NCBI GenBank assembly: GCA_017541035.1
Contig: JAFXZW010000052.1
Location: 1-64,000 of the forward strand
Origin: Eubacterium sp.
GTDB taxonomy: Bacteria > Bacillota > Clostridia > Lachnospirales > Lachnospiraceae
DNA: 64,000 nt
Reading direction: 5' to 3'
How positions within the stretch are numbered: the stretch's first letter is position 1; each line of letters opens with the position of its first letter. This document shows positions 27,263 through 35,317 of the stretch, piece by piece. The translations under genes were made by a program, and so were the position numbers. The notes beneath the pieces are model-generated. The model made no database searches. It had not been told where the DNA came from and saw only the letters and a list, made by a program, of their open reading frames with translations.

Positions 27263-28504
27263 CTATACCGTCCTCACGATCAGATAGGTCTTCGGAAAAT
27301 GATTCCGGAACCACATCAGACGGAACAGGAAAATGGCATATTCCGTCTCATGCGCCCTGGAGAAAAGGTAGGTAATGCCTTCGATATTTTCACAGAATGC
27401 CTCAGGCACGCCCATAGCCTCCAGATACGCCTGGTCAAGCAGATCGGGTTTTCGGTCTGTCTTTCCCTTTCCGACGTTCTCCGCAATTGTGACCGCCTCG
27501 TCTTCCTTTATGCCGTACCGCATAAGGAAGAGGGCGATATCCTCCCGGAAGATAAACGGGTGTAAAACCGGGAAGATGTCCGGATCCTGCGGAATCGGCG
27601 GCATCTGAAATGTTCCGTACATCTCTCCCAGCTGCTTCACCACATCAGAAAAGCAAAGCATCTGCGTCCCAGCAACGTTCTCCTCCGGGATGTCGCACAG
27701 CAACGGAATATCCTTATATTCTTCGTTTTCGAAGAAGTCATTATAGGAAATACCATCGATGGGAATACTCCGGAACAGAATACCGGTTCTCCTCTCCAGC
27801 TCCCGTGTATCCTTCAGAAGCGGATTCAGATTTATGATGAGATACGATTTCCCGGTTTCTTTGCTTTCTGCTCCCTCTTCATCATCCTTCCCAACCTCGC
27901 GGAATCGGATGCGGGAAGCAACCTCCTCGCCGAGGAGCTCTGCAGCATTTTCCCTAAACCACTCACCGAAGGCAGGACGAACATCCAGCTCAAACCCCGG
28001 CGCCTTCTCTCCGGCCGTTCCGTAAAAGAATCCGGCCGGGAGGCTGTGTCCGTCACCCACCATAAAATGTCCGCACTTTGGGCAGGAAACCTTCTCCTGA
28101 TAAGGGCTGATCAGATCAAAGCCCGAAGGAGAAGGCACATTCTCACCCTTCTCGACGGAAGTCGGCAGGAACTCTGCATATTTACAATGCGGGCAGCGAT
28201 AATGCGGCGGCAGCGGATTGACAGAGGTAATTCCCAGGAAGTAATTCACAAGAGAAGCCCCCGCTGCGCCTCTGGCCAGATGATACTCTCCGGCATTATC
28301 CATGATCTGTACCGCCAGATACGTACTGATAAATTCCCCCTCGTGCCCGAACACACGGATACCCTGCAGTTCATCCGTAAGCCTGTCCTCCACTTCCTTC
28401 GGAAGCTTTGCACCATATATCCTCTCCGCACCCAGGCGAGCACATTTCTCCAGATCCACCTTTTTCCTAAGCGTTTCCATGATTGTCGACATTTCTTTTA
28501 TCAT
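27263..28504 (-). CDS. Miniature PolC-like protein without polymerase active site
   Basis: About 413 residues. The middle (GAAGASLVNYFLGITSVNPL, PPHYRCPHCKYAEF, then CPKCGHFMVGDGHSLP) closely follows the zinc-finger and palm region of DNA polymerase III PolC. The C-terminal 130 residues (FREDIALFLMRYGIKEDEA, ENVGKGKT, VPEAFCENIEGITYLFSRAH) follow the PolC C-terminal region. Full PolC is about 1430 residues; exonuclease, OB, PHP and most palm and finger parts are absent, and the DIDLNF metal site reads FELDVRP. So it is unlikely to polymerise. The start at 28504 is chosen for the GGGTGAT site. It lies 38 bases after clpP, in the same operon. Confidence 0.7.
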   Translation of the reverse strand: MIKEMSTIMETLRKKVDLEKCARLGAERIYGAKLPKEVEDRLTDELQGIRVFGHEGEFISTYLAVQIMDNAGEYHLARGAAGASLVNYFLGITSVNPLPPHYRCPHCKYAEFLPTSVEKGENVPSPSGFDLISPYQEKVSCPKCGHFMVGDGHSLPAGFFYGTAGEKAPGFELDVRPAFGEWFRENAAELLGEEVASRIRFREVGKDDEEGAESKETGKSYLIINLNPLLKDTRELERRTGILFRSIPIDGISYNDFFENEEYKDIPLLCDIPEENVAGTQMLCFSDVVKQLGEMYGTFQMPPIPQDPDIFPVLHPFIFREDIALFLMRYGIKEDEAVTIAENVGKGKTDRKPDLLDQAYLEAMGVPEAFCENIEGITYLFSRAHETEYAIFLFRLMWFRNHFPKTYLIVRTV

Positions 28505-28542
28505 TGTATCACCCTGTCCTTTTAACAATTTAATCATACTTC

Positions 28543-29127
28543 TTACGGTCGATTGGTGACAACCTTGTCAATCAGCCCGTAGGCCATGGCCTCTTCCGCC
28601 GTCTTCCAATTATCACGCTCGGAATCCGCAGCCAGCTCCTCAATTGTCCTTCCGCAATTCTCCGCCAGAATACGGTGAAGCTTCTTCTTGGTCCGAATGA
28701 TATGCTCAGCAGCGATCTGCAGGTCAGTAGCCTGTCCCTGCGCCCCGCCAAGAGGCTGATGGATCATGATCTCCGCATTGGGAAGAGCAAAACGTTTCCC
28801 CTTGGCCCCTCCCGCCAGAAGAAATGCACCCATACTTGCGGCCATTCCCACACAGATGGTGGACACATCACATTTCACATAATTCATGGTATCATAGATA
28901 GCCATGCCTGCGGAGACAGAGCCGCCTGGGCTGTTGATATACAGACAGATGTCCTTCGTCGCGTCCTCTGACTCCAGAAAAAGAAGCTGTGCCACCACCA
29001 AACTTGCCGTCACATCGTTAATCTCGTCACTGAGAACGATGATACGATCCTTCAACAGTCTTGAATAAATGTCATATGCTCTCTCTCCCCTGCTGCTTGT
29101 TTCGATTACTGTAGGAACCAATGCCAT
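28543..29127 (-). CDS. clpP: ATP-dependent Clp protease proteolytic subunit
   Basis: ClpP forms the barrel protease fed by ClpX, ClpA or ClpC. The 194-residue protein has the catalytic Ser in [11 protein letters not shown], His in IMIHQPLGG and Asp in the DSERDNW segment, and the usual INSPGGSV strand. It is not next to clpX or tig, so it may be a second ClpP paralogue; other copies cannot be seen here. The start is the ATG at 29127. No CtsR heptad repeat is seen upstream; instead the shared two-box motif lies 62 bases before the start. The PolC-like gene follows in the same transcript. Confidence 0.96.
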   Translation of the reverse strand: MALVPTVIETSSRGERAYDIYSRLLKDRIIVLSDEINDVTASLVVAQLLFLESEDATKDICLYINSPGGSVSAGMAIYDTMNYVKCDVSTICVGMAASMGAFLLAGGAKGKRFALPNAEIMIHQPLGGAQGQATDLQIAAEHIIRTKKKLHRILAENCGRTIEELAADSERDNWKTAEEAMAYGLIDKVVTNRP

Positions 29128-29188
29128 GATAATTCTCCTTTCTGGTCAGGATCATTCAGATTGATCCTTAAACCTCACCTCTCACTAT

Positions 29189-29220
29189 CTATATAGATCA
29201 TTTCGGTGCGTTTCTAAAGA
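29189..29220 (-). promoter_or_regulatory. Two-box motif upstream of clpP (site 4)
   Basis: TCTTTA starts at 29220 and CTATATAG occupies 29196-29189 on the minus strand, 24 bases apart. The flanks (AATC before, ATAGTG after) also match site 2. Confidence 0.7.
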
Positions 29221-29266
29221 GATTTTTTTCAAATTTGATCATTAAAATCAGCGTCCGAAACAAGAA

Positions 29267-29479
29267 GTGAAATTGGACCGAAACAAGACACACGTTACGA
29301 CAGATGACCTGATCAACACCCTCAAGACCATGGAAGTGGTAAATGTGGATGAAATGTACTATATGTCCACCTACACCGGCTCAAAGGCTCTCAGCGCCCT
29401 ATGCGGGGCGATGGACCTGGATCTGGAGAAGAAACGCTACCAGCCCAAAGAGCTGAACCGTAAGTGCAAAAAAATATGA
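29267..29479 (+). pseudogene. Transposase C-terminal remnant (probable)
   Basis: A 70-residue plus-strand frame (NVDEMYYMSTYTGSKALSAL and KKRYQPKELNRKCKKI) looks like the C-terminal tail of a DDE transposase of the IS1634/IS4 type. It has only a GTG start without a ribosome site, and nothing of the catalytic core is left upstream, where the clpP promoter lies. It is best read as debris of an old insertion between clpP and the next unit. The family is assigned from memory of such tails and needs a search. Confidence 0.45.
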
Positions 29480-29517
29480 GGTCATAGCACTCCATACAAC
29501 AAAATCCGAGAAAGCCA

Positions 29518-29581
29518 AAGTGGCACGAAGCCTTATTCTATATAGGCTCGTGCCACTTCGCACGTTTCGCCGGTGGCGAAA
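29518..29581. terminator. Long hairpin pair between remnant and next gene
   Basis: AAGTGGCACGA and its complement (29518-29558) form a 14-bp stem with one bulge. A second hairpin (TTTCGCC and GGCGAAA, 29565-29581) follows. Either could end the minus-strand gene that stops at 29627, or be the terminal repeat of the vanished insertion sequence. Confidence 0.5.
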
Positions 29582-29626
29582 ACGGGAGTATGTCAACCTG
29601 CTTCCTCTCCAAATTCCAGGCAAATT

Positions 29627-30799
29627 TCACTTATTCTCCAATTTCTGAAATTTACTTCCGCATTTGTAAACCGCCTTTGGTTTTGAAGCAGCCATTCTTT
29701 CTTTCAAACTCTTGCCGAAATCTACCCGATCTTCATCCTTCACCAGGAGTGACTTCATGCCCGGACCGCAAAGATCGAAATCCGGTACTTCACTGGCCAG
29801 ACGCTTCGGTGTATCCACAAGCGCCTTCAAAGCCATTTCCCGACCAAGATATGAATACTCATAGAAGCTGGAAACGGTAAGCCGATTCATATTAAAGCCA
29901 CTGATCACAGCCTTACCCATTTCCTCCAGAAGAATCGCGCACTTTCGGGCAGTCTCCTCCCGCTGCTGAACCCGTTTCAGAAGAGCGGAGGCTTCTTTCT
30001 GTTTATAATCCGTGACATCACCACGGGCAATATCATAGAGAAATGAAATGCTCGGAAACTGGACAATGTCAACCTCCTGATACATTTCCTGAAGAGCCTC
30101 CCGCAGCTTGCCTTCATCAAGGGAAAGTTCTATCAGATTGTCCGCGTCCTCCCATCCGAAAAATGTCTCCAGTAAGAGACCCGCCGTGTGCTCCATAGCG
30201 AAATCATAATCCACAAAACCCAAAATATGATCCTTCCCAGCAACTCTGATAGCTTCCAGGCTCTGAAAACCCTCCTCGGAAGAAACGAGAAATGTCACGT
30301 GAGCCTTTTTTTTATCCTTCCGTCCCTTCTTGTCAAGGATAAATCCCCGTCTGACCAGCACCTTATACCCACTGTTCGCCATCTCGCCCATTTTTTCATA
30401 TCCCTTGTCTGTCAACGCTCCCACCGAAGTGATCTTACAGTCCTCGATATTAAGGGCCTCCGGAGCGGTTTTCGTCATTTCCATGGCATCCGAAAGAATG
30501 GCTTCCACATGCCCGGGCAAAAGCGGATAGTGATTTTCTTTCCACACCTTATCCGCAACCTCCCCCACTGTCATCGGATCCTTACTGAAAAGACCGGTAA
30601 ACTGAATCGTCACATCCTGATGAGGCTGTGGCAGGGCAAGAACATTCTCCCACATCTGCGGCGTAAAGCGATAGAGCTGAAATGTGCGCTCCAGTTCCGC
30701 TGCCCGCTCCTTCTCCTGCCGCTCCTGGCGAGCCTGAATTTCCTTCTTGCTGAGCTTCTTTACTTTATTCACTTTGGTTTTATTGTGAAACAAATTCAT
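29627..30799 (-). CDS. Unknown soluble protein of the two-box regulon, 390 aa
   Basis: I do not recognise this protein. It begins with a basic coiled-coil-like stretch (MNLFHNKTKVNKVKKLSKKE), has no membrane segment, and continues as a mixed alpha/beta protein with a central segment ILDKKGRKDKKKAHVTFLVS and a helical C-terminal half. The start at 30799 is supported by AGGAGG 6 bases upstream; the longer frame reads through the promoter motif. It is a single-gene unit preceded by the two-box motif at 54 bases. Co-regulation with ClpP and AAA+ genes suggests a role in the same response; no more can be said. Confidence 0.7.
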   Translation of the reverse strand: MNLFHNKTKVNKVKKLSKKEIQARQERQEKERAAELERTFQLYRFTPQMWENVLALPQPHQDVTIQFTGLFSKDPMTVGEVADKVWKENHYPLLPGHVEAILSDAMEMTKTAPEALNIEDCKITSVGALTDKGYEKMGEMANSGYKVLVRRGFILDKKGRKDKKKAHVTFLVSSEEGFQSLEAIRVAGKDHILGFVDYDFAMEHTAGLLLETFFGWEDADNLIELSLDEGKLREALQEMYQEVDIVQFPSISFLYDIARGDVTDYKQKEASALLKRVQQREETARKCAILLEEMGKAVISGFNMNRLTVSSFYEYSYLGREMALKALVDTPKRLASEVPDFDLCGPGMKSLLVKDEDRVDFGKSLKERMAASKPKAVYKCGSKFQKLENK

Positions 30800-30852
30800 G
30801 GCTGACCTCCTTCTGAAACGGGCCGTTGGTTTATTTTCATACCCTCTACTCT

Positions 30853-30884
30853 CTATATAGATCATCCGGGGAAGTTTATAAAGA
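30853..30884 (-). promoter_or_regulatory. Two-box motif upstream of the unknown 390-aa gene (site 5)
   Basis: TCTTTA starts at 30884 and CTATATAG occupies 30860-30853 on the minus strand, 24 bases apart, with AATC before and AGAGTA after. Confidence 0.7.
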
Positions 30885-30930
30885 GATTTTTAAAAATAAG
30901 GTACGTGAATAGTCACGAAAAAAGGCACTT

Positions 30931-30960
30931 AAAAAAGGCAGCCTCTTCTCAGAGGCTGCC
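30931..30960 (-). terminator. Terminator after the FIST-GGDEF gene
   Basis: On the minus strand GGCAGCCTCT and AGAGGCTGCC arms around a 4-base loop are followed by TTTTTTAAG, 24 bases after the stop codon. Confidence 0.92.
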
Positions 30961-30983
30961 TGTAAAAGGGCGCATATAACCAT

Positions 30984-32765
30984 CTATCCACGTACCACCT
31001 GATTCTTTCCCTGCTTTTTCGCCTTGTAGAGTGCATCATCAACACGCATGCACAGGATATCCGGATTTTCCCCGGAGATGGCCTGGGCAACTCCGAGGCT
31101 CATGGTCTGATGTCCACAGTGGTCGAAGCCGATCTCCTTAAATCCATTCCTCATGATCTCTGCAATCCCGGCCGCCATATCCAGATCAAAGCCCGGCAGC
31201 ATCACCATGAATTCCTCACCGCCCCAACGTCCGGCCACACTTCCCGGTGCATGTACATCAATCGTACGCTTCAGCATTTCCGCCAGGCGGATCAGAACCT
31301 GATCTCCTTCCGCATGACCATACGTATCATTTACCTTTTTAAAATCATCCACATCCATCATGATCAGGGATACGGGTTTTGCAGATATACCCTGTTCGGT
31401 TTCATCGCTGAACCGGTTCACCCTTTCCGTGATCCTTCTTTGGATCTCCATACGGTTATACAGTCTGGTCAGCCCATCCGAAATCGCCGCCATTTCCAGC
31501 TGGCGATTGGCTGCTGCAAGTTCCTCCGTAGCCGCCTGAATAAATGTAGCAAGCCGGTTTACCATGGATACACGTCCGGAGAATTCCATGCCATACCCTT
31601 CCATGGATGGCATCTCCCTCTGCTCAATGGCATCGCCTTCCCGGAGTGCGCCTACCACAAGCGTCACATTGTGCTGATTCAGGTGCTCCTTCGTCCTCAG
31701 GAACTCACCGGATGTGAAGAAGCCCGAAGCCGGAGCAAGCAGCTGGAATGGCGCAGTTTCGCGGGAAACCTCCGATCCCCAGAAAGTCCGTCTGGCGCCA
31801 CAGGAATACAGCTTGATCACTTCCGGGCAGAACCGGTTCAGTGCCTTGATCTCTCCGGCAACCTCACGAAGTATGGTTTCCGGATCGCCATATGAGATGC
31901 GGGCCATATCGCCTTCATACATATCCGAGGTCATGACCAGCGAACCGTCATCCAGACTTGCGGTAGGCGCCCGAAGCAGCTGGATCCCGTTATGATCGAA
32001 GATGAACGGGAATTCCAGCGTATTGCTGAAGAAATTCTCATCATTTTCTATATTCAGATATCTGTAATACGTATCATATGCCGGACGGTTTTCAATCTCA
32101 TACAGCACATTTCTCTTTACCTTTGTAATCTCCAGTTCGCGCCCCAGGGGCTTCCATCCTGTGATATAGGTAGTCTTCACGTGCAGATCTTCTCCGCCCA
32201 TAAGTACAAATACGACGCCATGATCTGTATAGCCTCCAACGCTTGAGAACACACAGGCCTCGTCGTCATTCATATTTCTGTTAAATGCGCCGCCTCCGTA
32301 GATCGCGATATCTCTTCTGGCCGCACGAAAACGATCCGAAAAGTCGGTCATGGACATGCCGCGGATCGTAACCAGAAGTTCTATTGCTGTCACCCATGTA
32401 TTATCGTCCAAAAATCGAAGCAGTTCCGAAGTGACACGGGATTCATTCTCTTCATTCAGATCATACTGCAGGATCTGTACCCTGCTGGTGGGATATTCAA
32501 ATACCGTACAGGTGATGGCGATGGTTCTTCCCGACAATTCCCCATTAATGATATGACCATTGGTGGAACAACCGAAAATGAGCGCATCCGGGATCTCTTC
32601 CTTGATGGTGTCCATCACCTTTTCTACCGCTTCCCGATCGATCGTATCGATAAATACCTGAAAAACCATTCGTGAATAGATCTTTGTCTTGGACCACTGA
32701 CTGATCTTCCGAAGTTCCCGTACCAAAGTATCCTGCCCTTTATAGCCGAACTGAAACTGACGCAT
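30984..32765 (-). CDS. FIST sensor domain protein with GGDEF diguanylate cyclase
   Basis: Residues about 1-380 contain a FIST N/C sensor (ALIFGCSTNGHIINGELSGR, later CGARRTFWGSEV), a domain thought to bind small ligands such as amino acids. A short coiled coil leads to a GGDEF domain (about 425-590) with DGLTRLYNR, MMDVDDFKKVNDTYGH and active-site GGEEF in RWGGEEFMV. It should make cyclic di-GMP in the cytoplasm. The RxxD inhibitory site is not at the usual spacing (RTID is 11 residues before the GGEEF segment). The start at 32765 has AGGAGG 7 bases upstream. The shared two-box motif lies 98 bases before it. Confidence 0.88.
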   Translation of the reverse strand: MRQFQFGYKGQDTLVRELRKISQWSKTKIYSRMVFQVFIDTIDREAVEKVMDTIKEEIPDALIFGCSTNGHIINGELSGRTIAITCTVFEYPTSRVQILQYDLNEENESRVTSELLRFLDDNTWVTAIELLVTIRGMSMTDFSDRFRAARRDIAIYGGGAFNRNMNDDEACVFSSVGGYTDHGVVFVLMGGEDLHVKTTYITGWKPLGRELEITKVKRNVLYEIENRPAYDTYYRYLNIENDENFFSNTLEFPFIFDHNGIQLLRAPTASLDDGSLVMTSDMYEGDMARISYGDPETILREVAGEIKALNRFCPEVIKLYSCGARRTFWGSEVSRETAPFQLLAPASGFFTSGEFLRTKEHLNQHNVTLVVGALREGDAIEQREMPSMEGYGMEFSGRVSMVNRLATFIQAATEELAAANRQLEMAAISDGLTRLYNRMEIQRRITERVNRFSDETEQGISAKPVSLIMMDVDDFKKVNDTYGHAEGDQVLIRLAEMLKRTIDVHAPGSVAGRWGGEEFMVMLPGFDLDMAAGIAEIMRNGFKEIGFDHCGHQTMSLGVAQAISGENPDILCMRVDDALYKAKKQGKNQVVRG

Positions 32766-32862
32766 ACTTATTCCTCCTTGTCCTTTTGAGTGGACAAATC
32801 TTCTTCCCTTCTCCCTGTCACATAACTCTGCCCCCTCGAGGGCAGTGTATTGCTTTATAATA

Positions 32863-32894
32863 CAATATAGGACATTTTGCCGATATTGGAAAGA
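32863..32894 (-). promoter_or_regulatory. Two-box motif upstream of the FIST-GGDEF gene (site 6)
   Basis: TCTTTC starts at 32894 and CTATATTG occupies 32870-32863 on the minus strand, 24 bases apart. It directly follows the terminator of the gene before. Confidence 0.6.
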
Positions 32895-32901
32895 TGTTTT
32901 G

Positions 32902-32948
32902 CAAAAAAACTCCATCTCACCAAAATCCGTTGGTGAAATGGAGTTTTT
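32902..32948. terminator. Strong terminator after the helix-turn-helix gene
   Basis: A long stem (AAACTCCAT and TCACCAA arms with one mismatch, loop AATCCG) is followed on the minus strand by TTTTTTT. It separates the regulator gene from the FIST-GGDEF promoter. Confidence 0.9.
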
Positions 32949-32951
32949 CAT

Positions 32952-33983
32952 CTATTTCCGGAACTCATCATCCGGGAAATCATCCCATTTCTCATAAGTA
33001 CTCATATTCGGTTCCTGTTTAAAGATCGACTCCTCCTGTCTGTCCTTTCCATCTGCTCTCGGAAGGATCTTTTCATCTAAAACCTTTTCTTCGTCCAGAT
33101 CGATCAGCAAAAGGGAAAACCAGTTGTTCACTGTCCGGGTCTTCAGCACCTCCCAGACCATTTCATACTCCACCCGGTCGTGGAAAATGACCGTCGACTT
33201 TATGTCTGCCAATGTCTCAGGCTCCCAAATATCCTTTAAAAACAGTTCATTAAAACCCTCCGTCATAACGTCACGCAGGGAATAATTCCTTTTTTGCTCC
33301 ATTTCCTCCTGCGTGTATTTTCCCCAATCTCTCTTTCTGCCTGATATCACCGAATACAGTGGAAAGAAACACCAGTATCGGGGTTCCATACCCTGTATCT
33401 GAATCGTGAAACCACTAGAGGGAAATACATATCTGAGCCCAAATCTGCTTTTCATGATCTTTTCATCGTTCATGGCAGGATTCCGTCCTCCCCACCTGCC
33501 GCGTCTGTTATCATAGAAAAGGTTCATCTGCCCTCTGGCATCAAGCTCGGACCGTATAATGAGGTTGATCATACGGCGCCTGTTTTCATCATCCCGCTCC
33601 ATCTTGTCAAATTGAGCACGTTCTTCTTCCGTCGGTTCATATCTTTCCATAGGCGGTCTGGGGGTTCTCTTTTTGATTTTCCGCCACCCGCCTGCCTTCA
33701 TCAGTTCATCCAGCTCAGGATTCCCGGGATCCACCTGATTTTGGTAAGCCGCAAGAAGAATATCCTTACTTACCTGTTTGGTTATTTTCTTATTACTGAG
33801 TCTGGAAAAGGTGGCCGGACTTTTCCCACAAAGCTCGGCAAAGTCCTTCCAGGGTCTGCCGCCCTTGCAGAGCTTCAGCAGCTCTAACAGATGACCGGTG
33901 TCCGGCATATAGGCTGCTTCATACTCATCCAGATTGATTTCTTCTTTATTATCTGTATTTATATTCCGTACATTATCGCTCAT
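32952..33983 (-). CDS. Helix-turn-helix regulator with unknown C-terminal domain
   Basis: Residues about 20-95 contain a helix-turn-helix (DFAELCGKSPATFSRLSNKK) followed by a helix that ends the DNA-binding part. The remaining 230 residues are not recognised; a beta-rich segment (RYVFPSSGFTIQIQGMEPRY) and a helical part with SLLLIDLDEEKVL are visible. The start at 33983 has AGGAGG 8 bases upstream. It has its own TTGACA-containing promoter region and sits between the sigma factor gene and the two-box regulon, so it is a candidate sensor or partner of the sigma factor; that is inference. Confidence 0.6.
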   Translation of the reverse strand: MSDNVRNINTDNKEEINLDEYEAAYMPDTGHLLELLKLCKGGRPWKDFAELCGKSPATFSRLSNKKITKQVSKDILLAAYQNQVDPGNPELDELMKAGGWRKIKKRTPRPPMERYEPTEEERAQFDKMERDDENRRRMINLIIRSELDARGQMNLFYDNRRGRWGGRNPAMNDEKIMKSRFGLRYVFPSSGFTIQIQGMEPRYWCFFPLYSVISGRKRDWGKYTQEEMEQKRNYSLRDVMTEGFNELFLKDIWEPETLADIKSTVIFHDRVEYEMVWEVLKTRTVNNWFSLLLIDLDEEKVLDEKILPRADGKDRQEESIFKQEPNMSTYEKWDDFPDDEFRK

Positions 33984-34104
33984 AGTGTAGTCCTCCTGAT
34001 GCATCTCACGCTATCATAGATTCCGGCACTTGTCAATTGCATTTTTCATCTTTTTTTCATGTTTTTTTAGTCCTATGAAAACACGAAAACTTCGGCAACC
34101 CGTA

Positions 34105-34848
34105 TCAGGCTGCCAGATATTCCAGGAACTTCCTGAATTTTCCTGACCTTCTGAGTATTTCCATAGTTGTCTTTTCAATCTGACTGACTCTGGCCGCTGA
34201 AATATCAAGAATCTTTCCTATCTCATCAAAGGTCATTTTCTCATCACCATATCTCATCTTCAATATACGGATACTTCTTTCCGAAAGGGACTCATGAAGA
34301 TACTCCTCCATTTCTTCCTCCATGATGCTTCTGAAAACCGCTTCCTCTACAGACATCTGATTCTCTGAGGCAATCGTGTCTCCAATAGTTGTTTCATCAT
34401 CCTCCGAAAGAGGGGTGTCCAGCGAGATTCTTCCTCCCACTCTGTAGGAAAGGACAAGTAAATCATTTACATCATCTTCAGATAAACCGAGCTCATCCGC
34501 AATGAGCCTAAGGCATCTTTCTTCATTCTCCACCTGGGAGTATTCATTTTTCAGTTTTTTTACCTTCATCATCAAAAGCTTCTGCCTCTTGGGAATTTTG
34601 ATAAAGGACCAGTTATTATTTAACTCTTTCAATATGGCATCTTTAATCCAATGACTTGCATAGGTTTCAAAACTAGCCCCATTCTCAGGGTCATATTTGG
34701 CAGACGCCCTGGCCAGGCCGATTGCTCCGGCATTCTTCAGGTCTTCAAACAAATCAAAATCACCAATAATCCTGCAGTATTTTTTTGAAATAACAATAAG
34801 CAGGTCTTCATACTCTTCATACTTTTCCCAGTTATAATCTTGATTCAT
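34105..34848 (-). CDS. Alternative sigma factor of the sigma-70 family
   Basis: The 247-residue protein has region 2 (DLKNAGAIGLARASAKYDPE, then FETYASHWIKDAILKEL), region 3 (LIADELGLSEDDVNDLL) and region 4 with helix-turn-helix FDEIGKILDISAARVSQIE. The size and missing region 1 fit group 3 sigma factors (sporulation, flagellar or stress type). It should direct RNA polymerase to a special promoter class. The start is set at 34848 with AGGAGG 6 bases upstream. No anti-sigma gene is adjacent. It lies at the upstream end of the cluster whose six promoters share one unusual motif. A 17-bp direct repeat lies in its leader. Confidence 0.88.
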   Translation of the reverse strand: MNQDYNWEKYEEYEDLLIVISKKYCRIIGDFDLFEDLKNAGAIGLARASAKYDPENGASFETYASHWIKDAILKELNNNWSFIKIPKRQKLLMMKVKKLKNEYSQVENEERCLRLIADELGLSEDDVNDLLVLSYRVGGRISLDTPLSEDDETTIGDTIASENQMSVEEAVFRSIMEEEMEEYLHESLSERSIRILKMRYGDEKMTFDEIGKILDISAARVSQIEKTTMEILRRSGKFRKFLEYLAA

Positions 34849-34887
34849 GGATGACCTCCTTTTTTTTGCAAAACACCATGGTAACAT

Positions 34888-34931
34888 CTACGTGTGCAAT
34901 GGGCTGCGAGAACACTACGTGTGCAATGGGC
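34888..34931. repeat. 17-bp direct repeat in the sigma factor leader
   Basis: CTACGTGTGCAATGGGC occurs at 34888-34904 and 34915-34931, exactly, with a 27-base period. Both copies lie between the promoter and the start codon of the sigma gene and contain the CACGT-like core. They could be sites for a regulator of the sigma gene or RNA elements. Confidence 0.8.
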
Positions 34932-34955
34932 ACGTGGAATTGTTAAAGTAACGTT

Positions 34956-34985
34956 ATACTAACAAATCCACCGCCCATTTGTCAA
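34956..34985 (-). promoter_or_regulatory. Promoter of the sigma factor gene
   Basis: TTGACA (34985-34980) and TAGTAT (34961-34956) on the minus strand, 18 bases apart, form a vegetative-type promoter. Transcription would start just before the 17-bp direct repeats. Confidence 0.55.
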
Positions 34986-35317
34986 TAGATTTTTTACAGT
35001 TTTGCAAATTTTTCATCACAATGCAATATTTTTTATATTTCGCGTTTTTTTGAAATATTTTGCATTTGTGAATATTTTCAGAACCCTTCATCAAGAAGAA
35101 TGCTCCTGATACAAAGATCGTACAGGAATAAGCTTTTCTGTCTTTCATCCTGAGATCATCAGGGGTGCTCTCACAAAAATCTTTGATTTTTCCACCCAAA
35201 ATCTATTATAATAAGCTTGGGCTCGGCTGACTGCACGAGGGGTTATTTCTACGGCCTCCTGAGTCTGCAAAATTACTTCCATTCCATAAAAAAGGATTGC
35301 ATGAGAAAGGAGAAAAA
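34986..35317. other. Divergent intergenic region before the nucleotidase gene
   Basis: The region is AT-rich. It holds the plus-strand promoter TTGATT (35183-35188) with TATAAT (35207-35212), 18 bases apart. The transcribed leader of about 100 bases has short GC-rich arms (GGCTCGGC and GCACGAGG) but matches no riboswitch I know. An 81-residue minus-strand frame here lacks a ribosome site and is not counted as a gene. Confidence 0.55.

Noticed and set aside
29128..29266. CtsR operator upstream of clpP
   Set aside because: No GGTCAAA-type heptad repeat is present; the two-box motif occupies the promoter.
34954..35199. 81-codon minus-strand frame between sigma factor and nucleotidase genes
   Set aside because: It covers the sigma promoter, has no ribosome site and has a composition typical of AT-rich intergenic DNA.
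35213..35317. Cyclic di-GMP or purine riboswitch in the nucleotidase leader
   Set aside because: Short stems are possible but none of the conserved core bases of these classes could be found.
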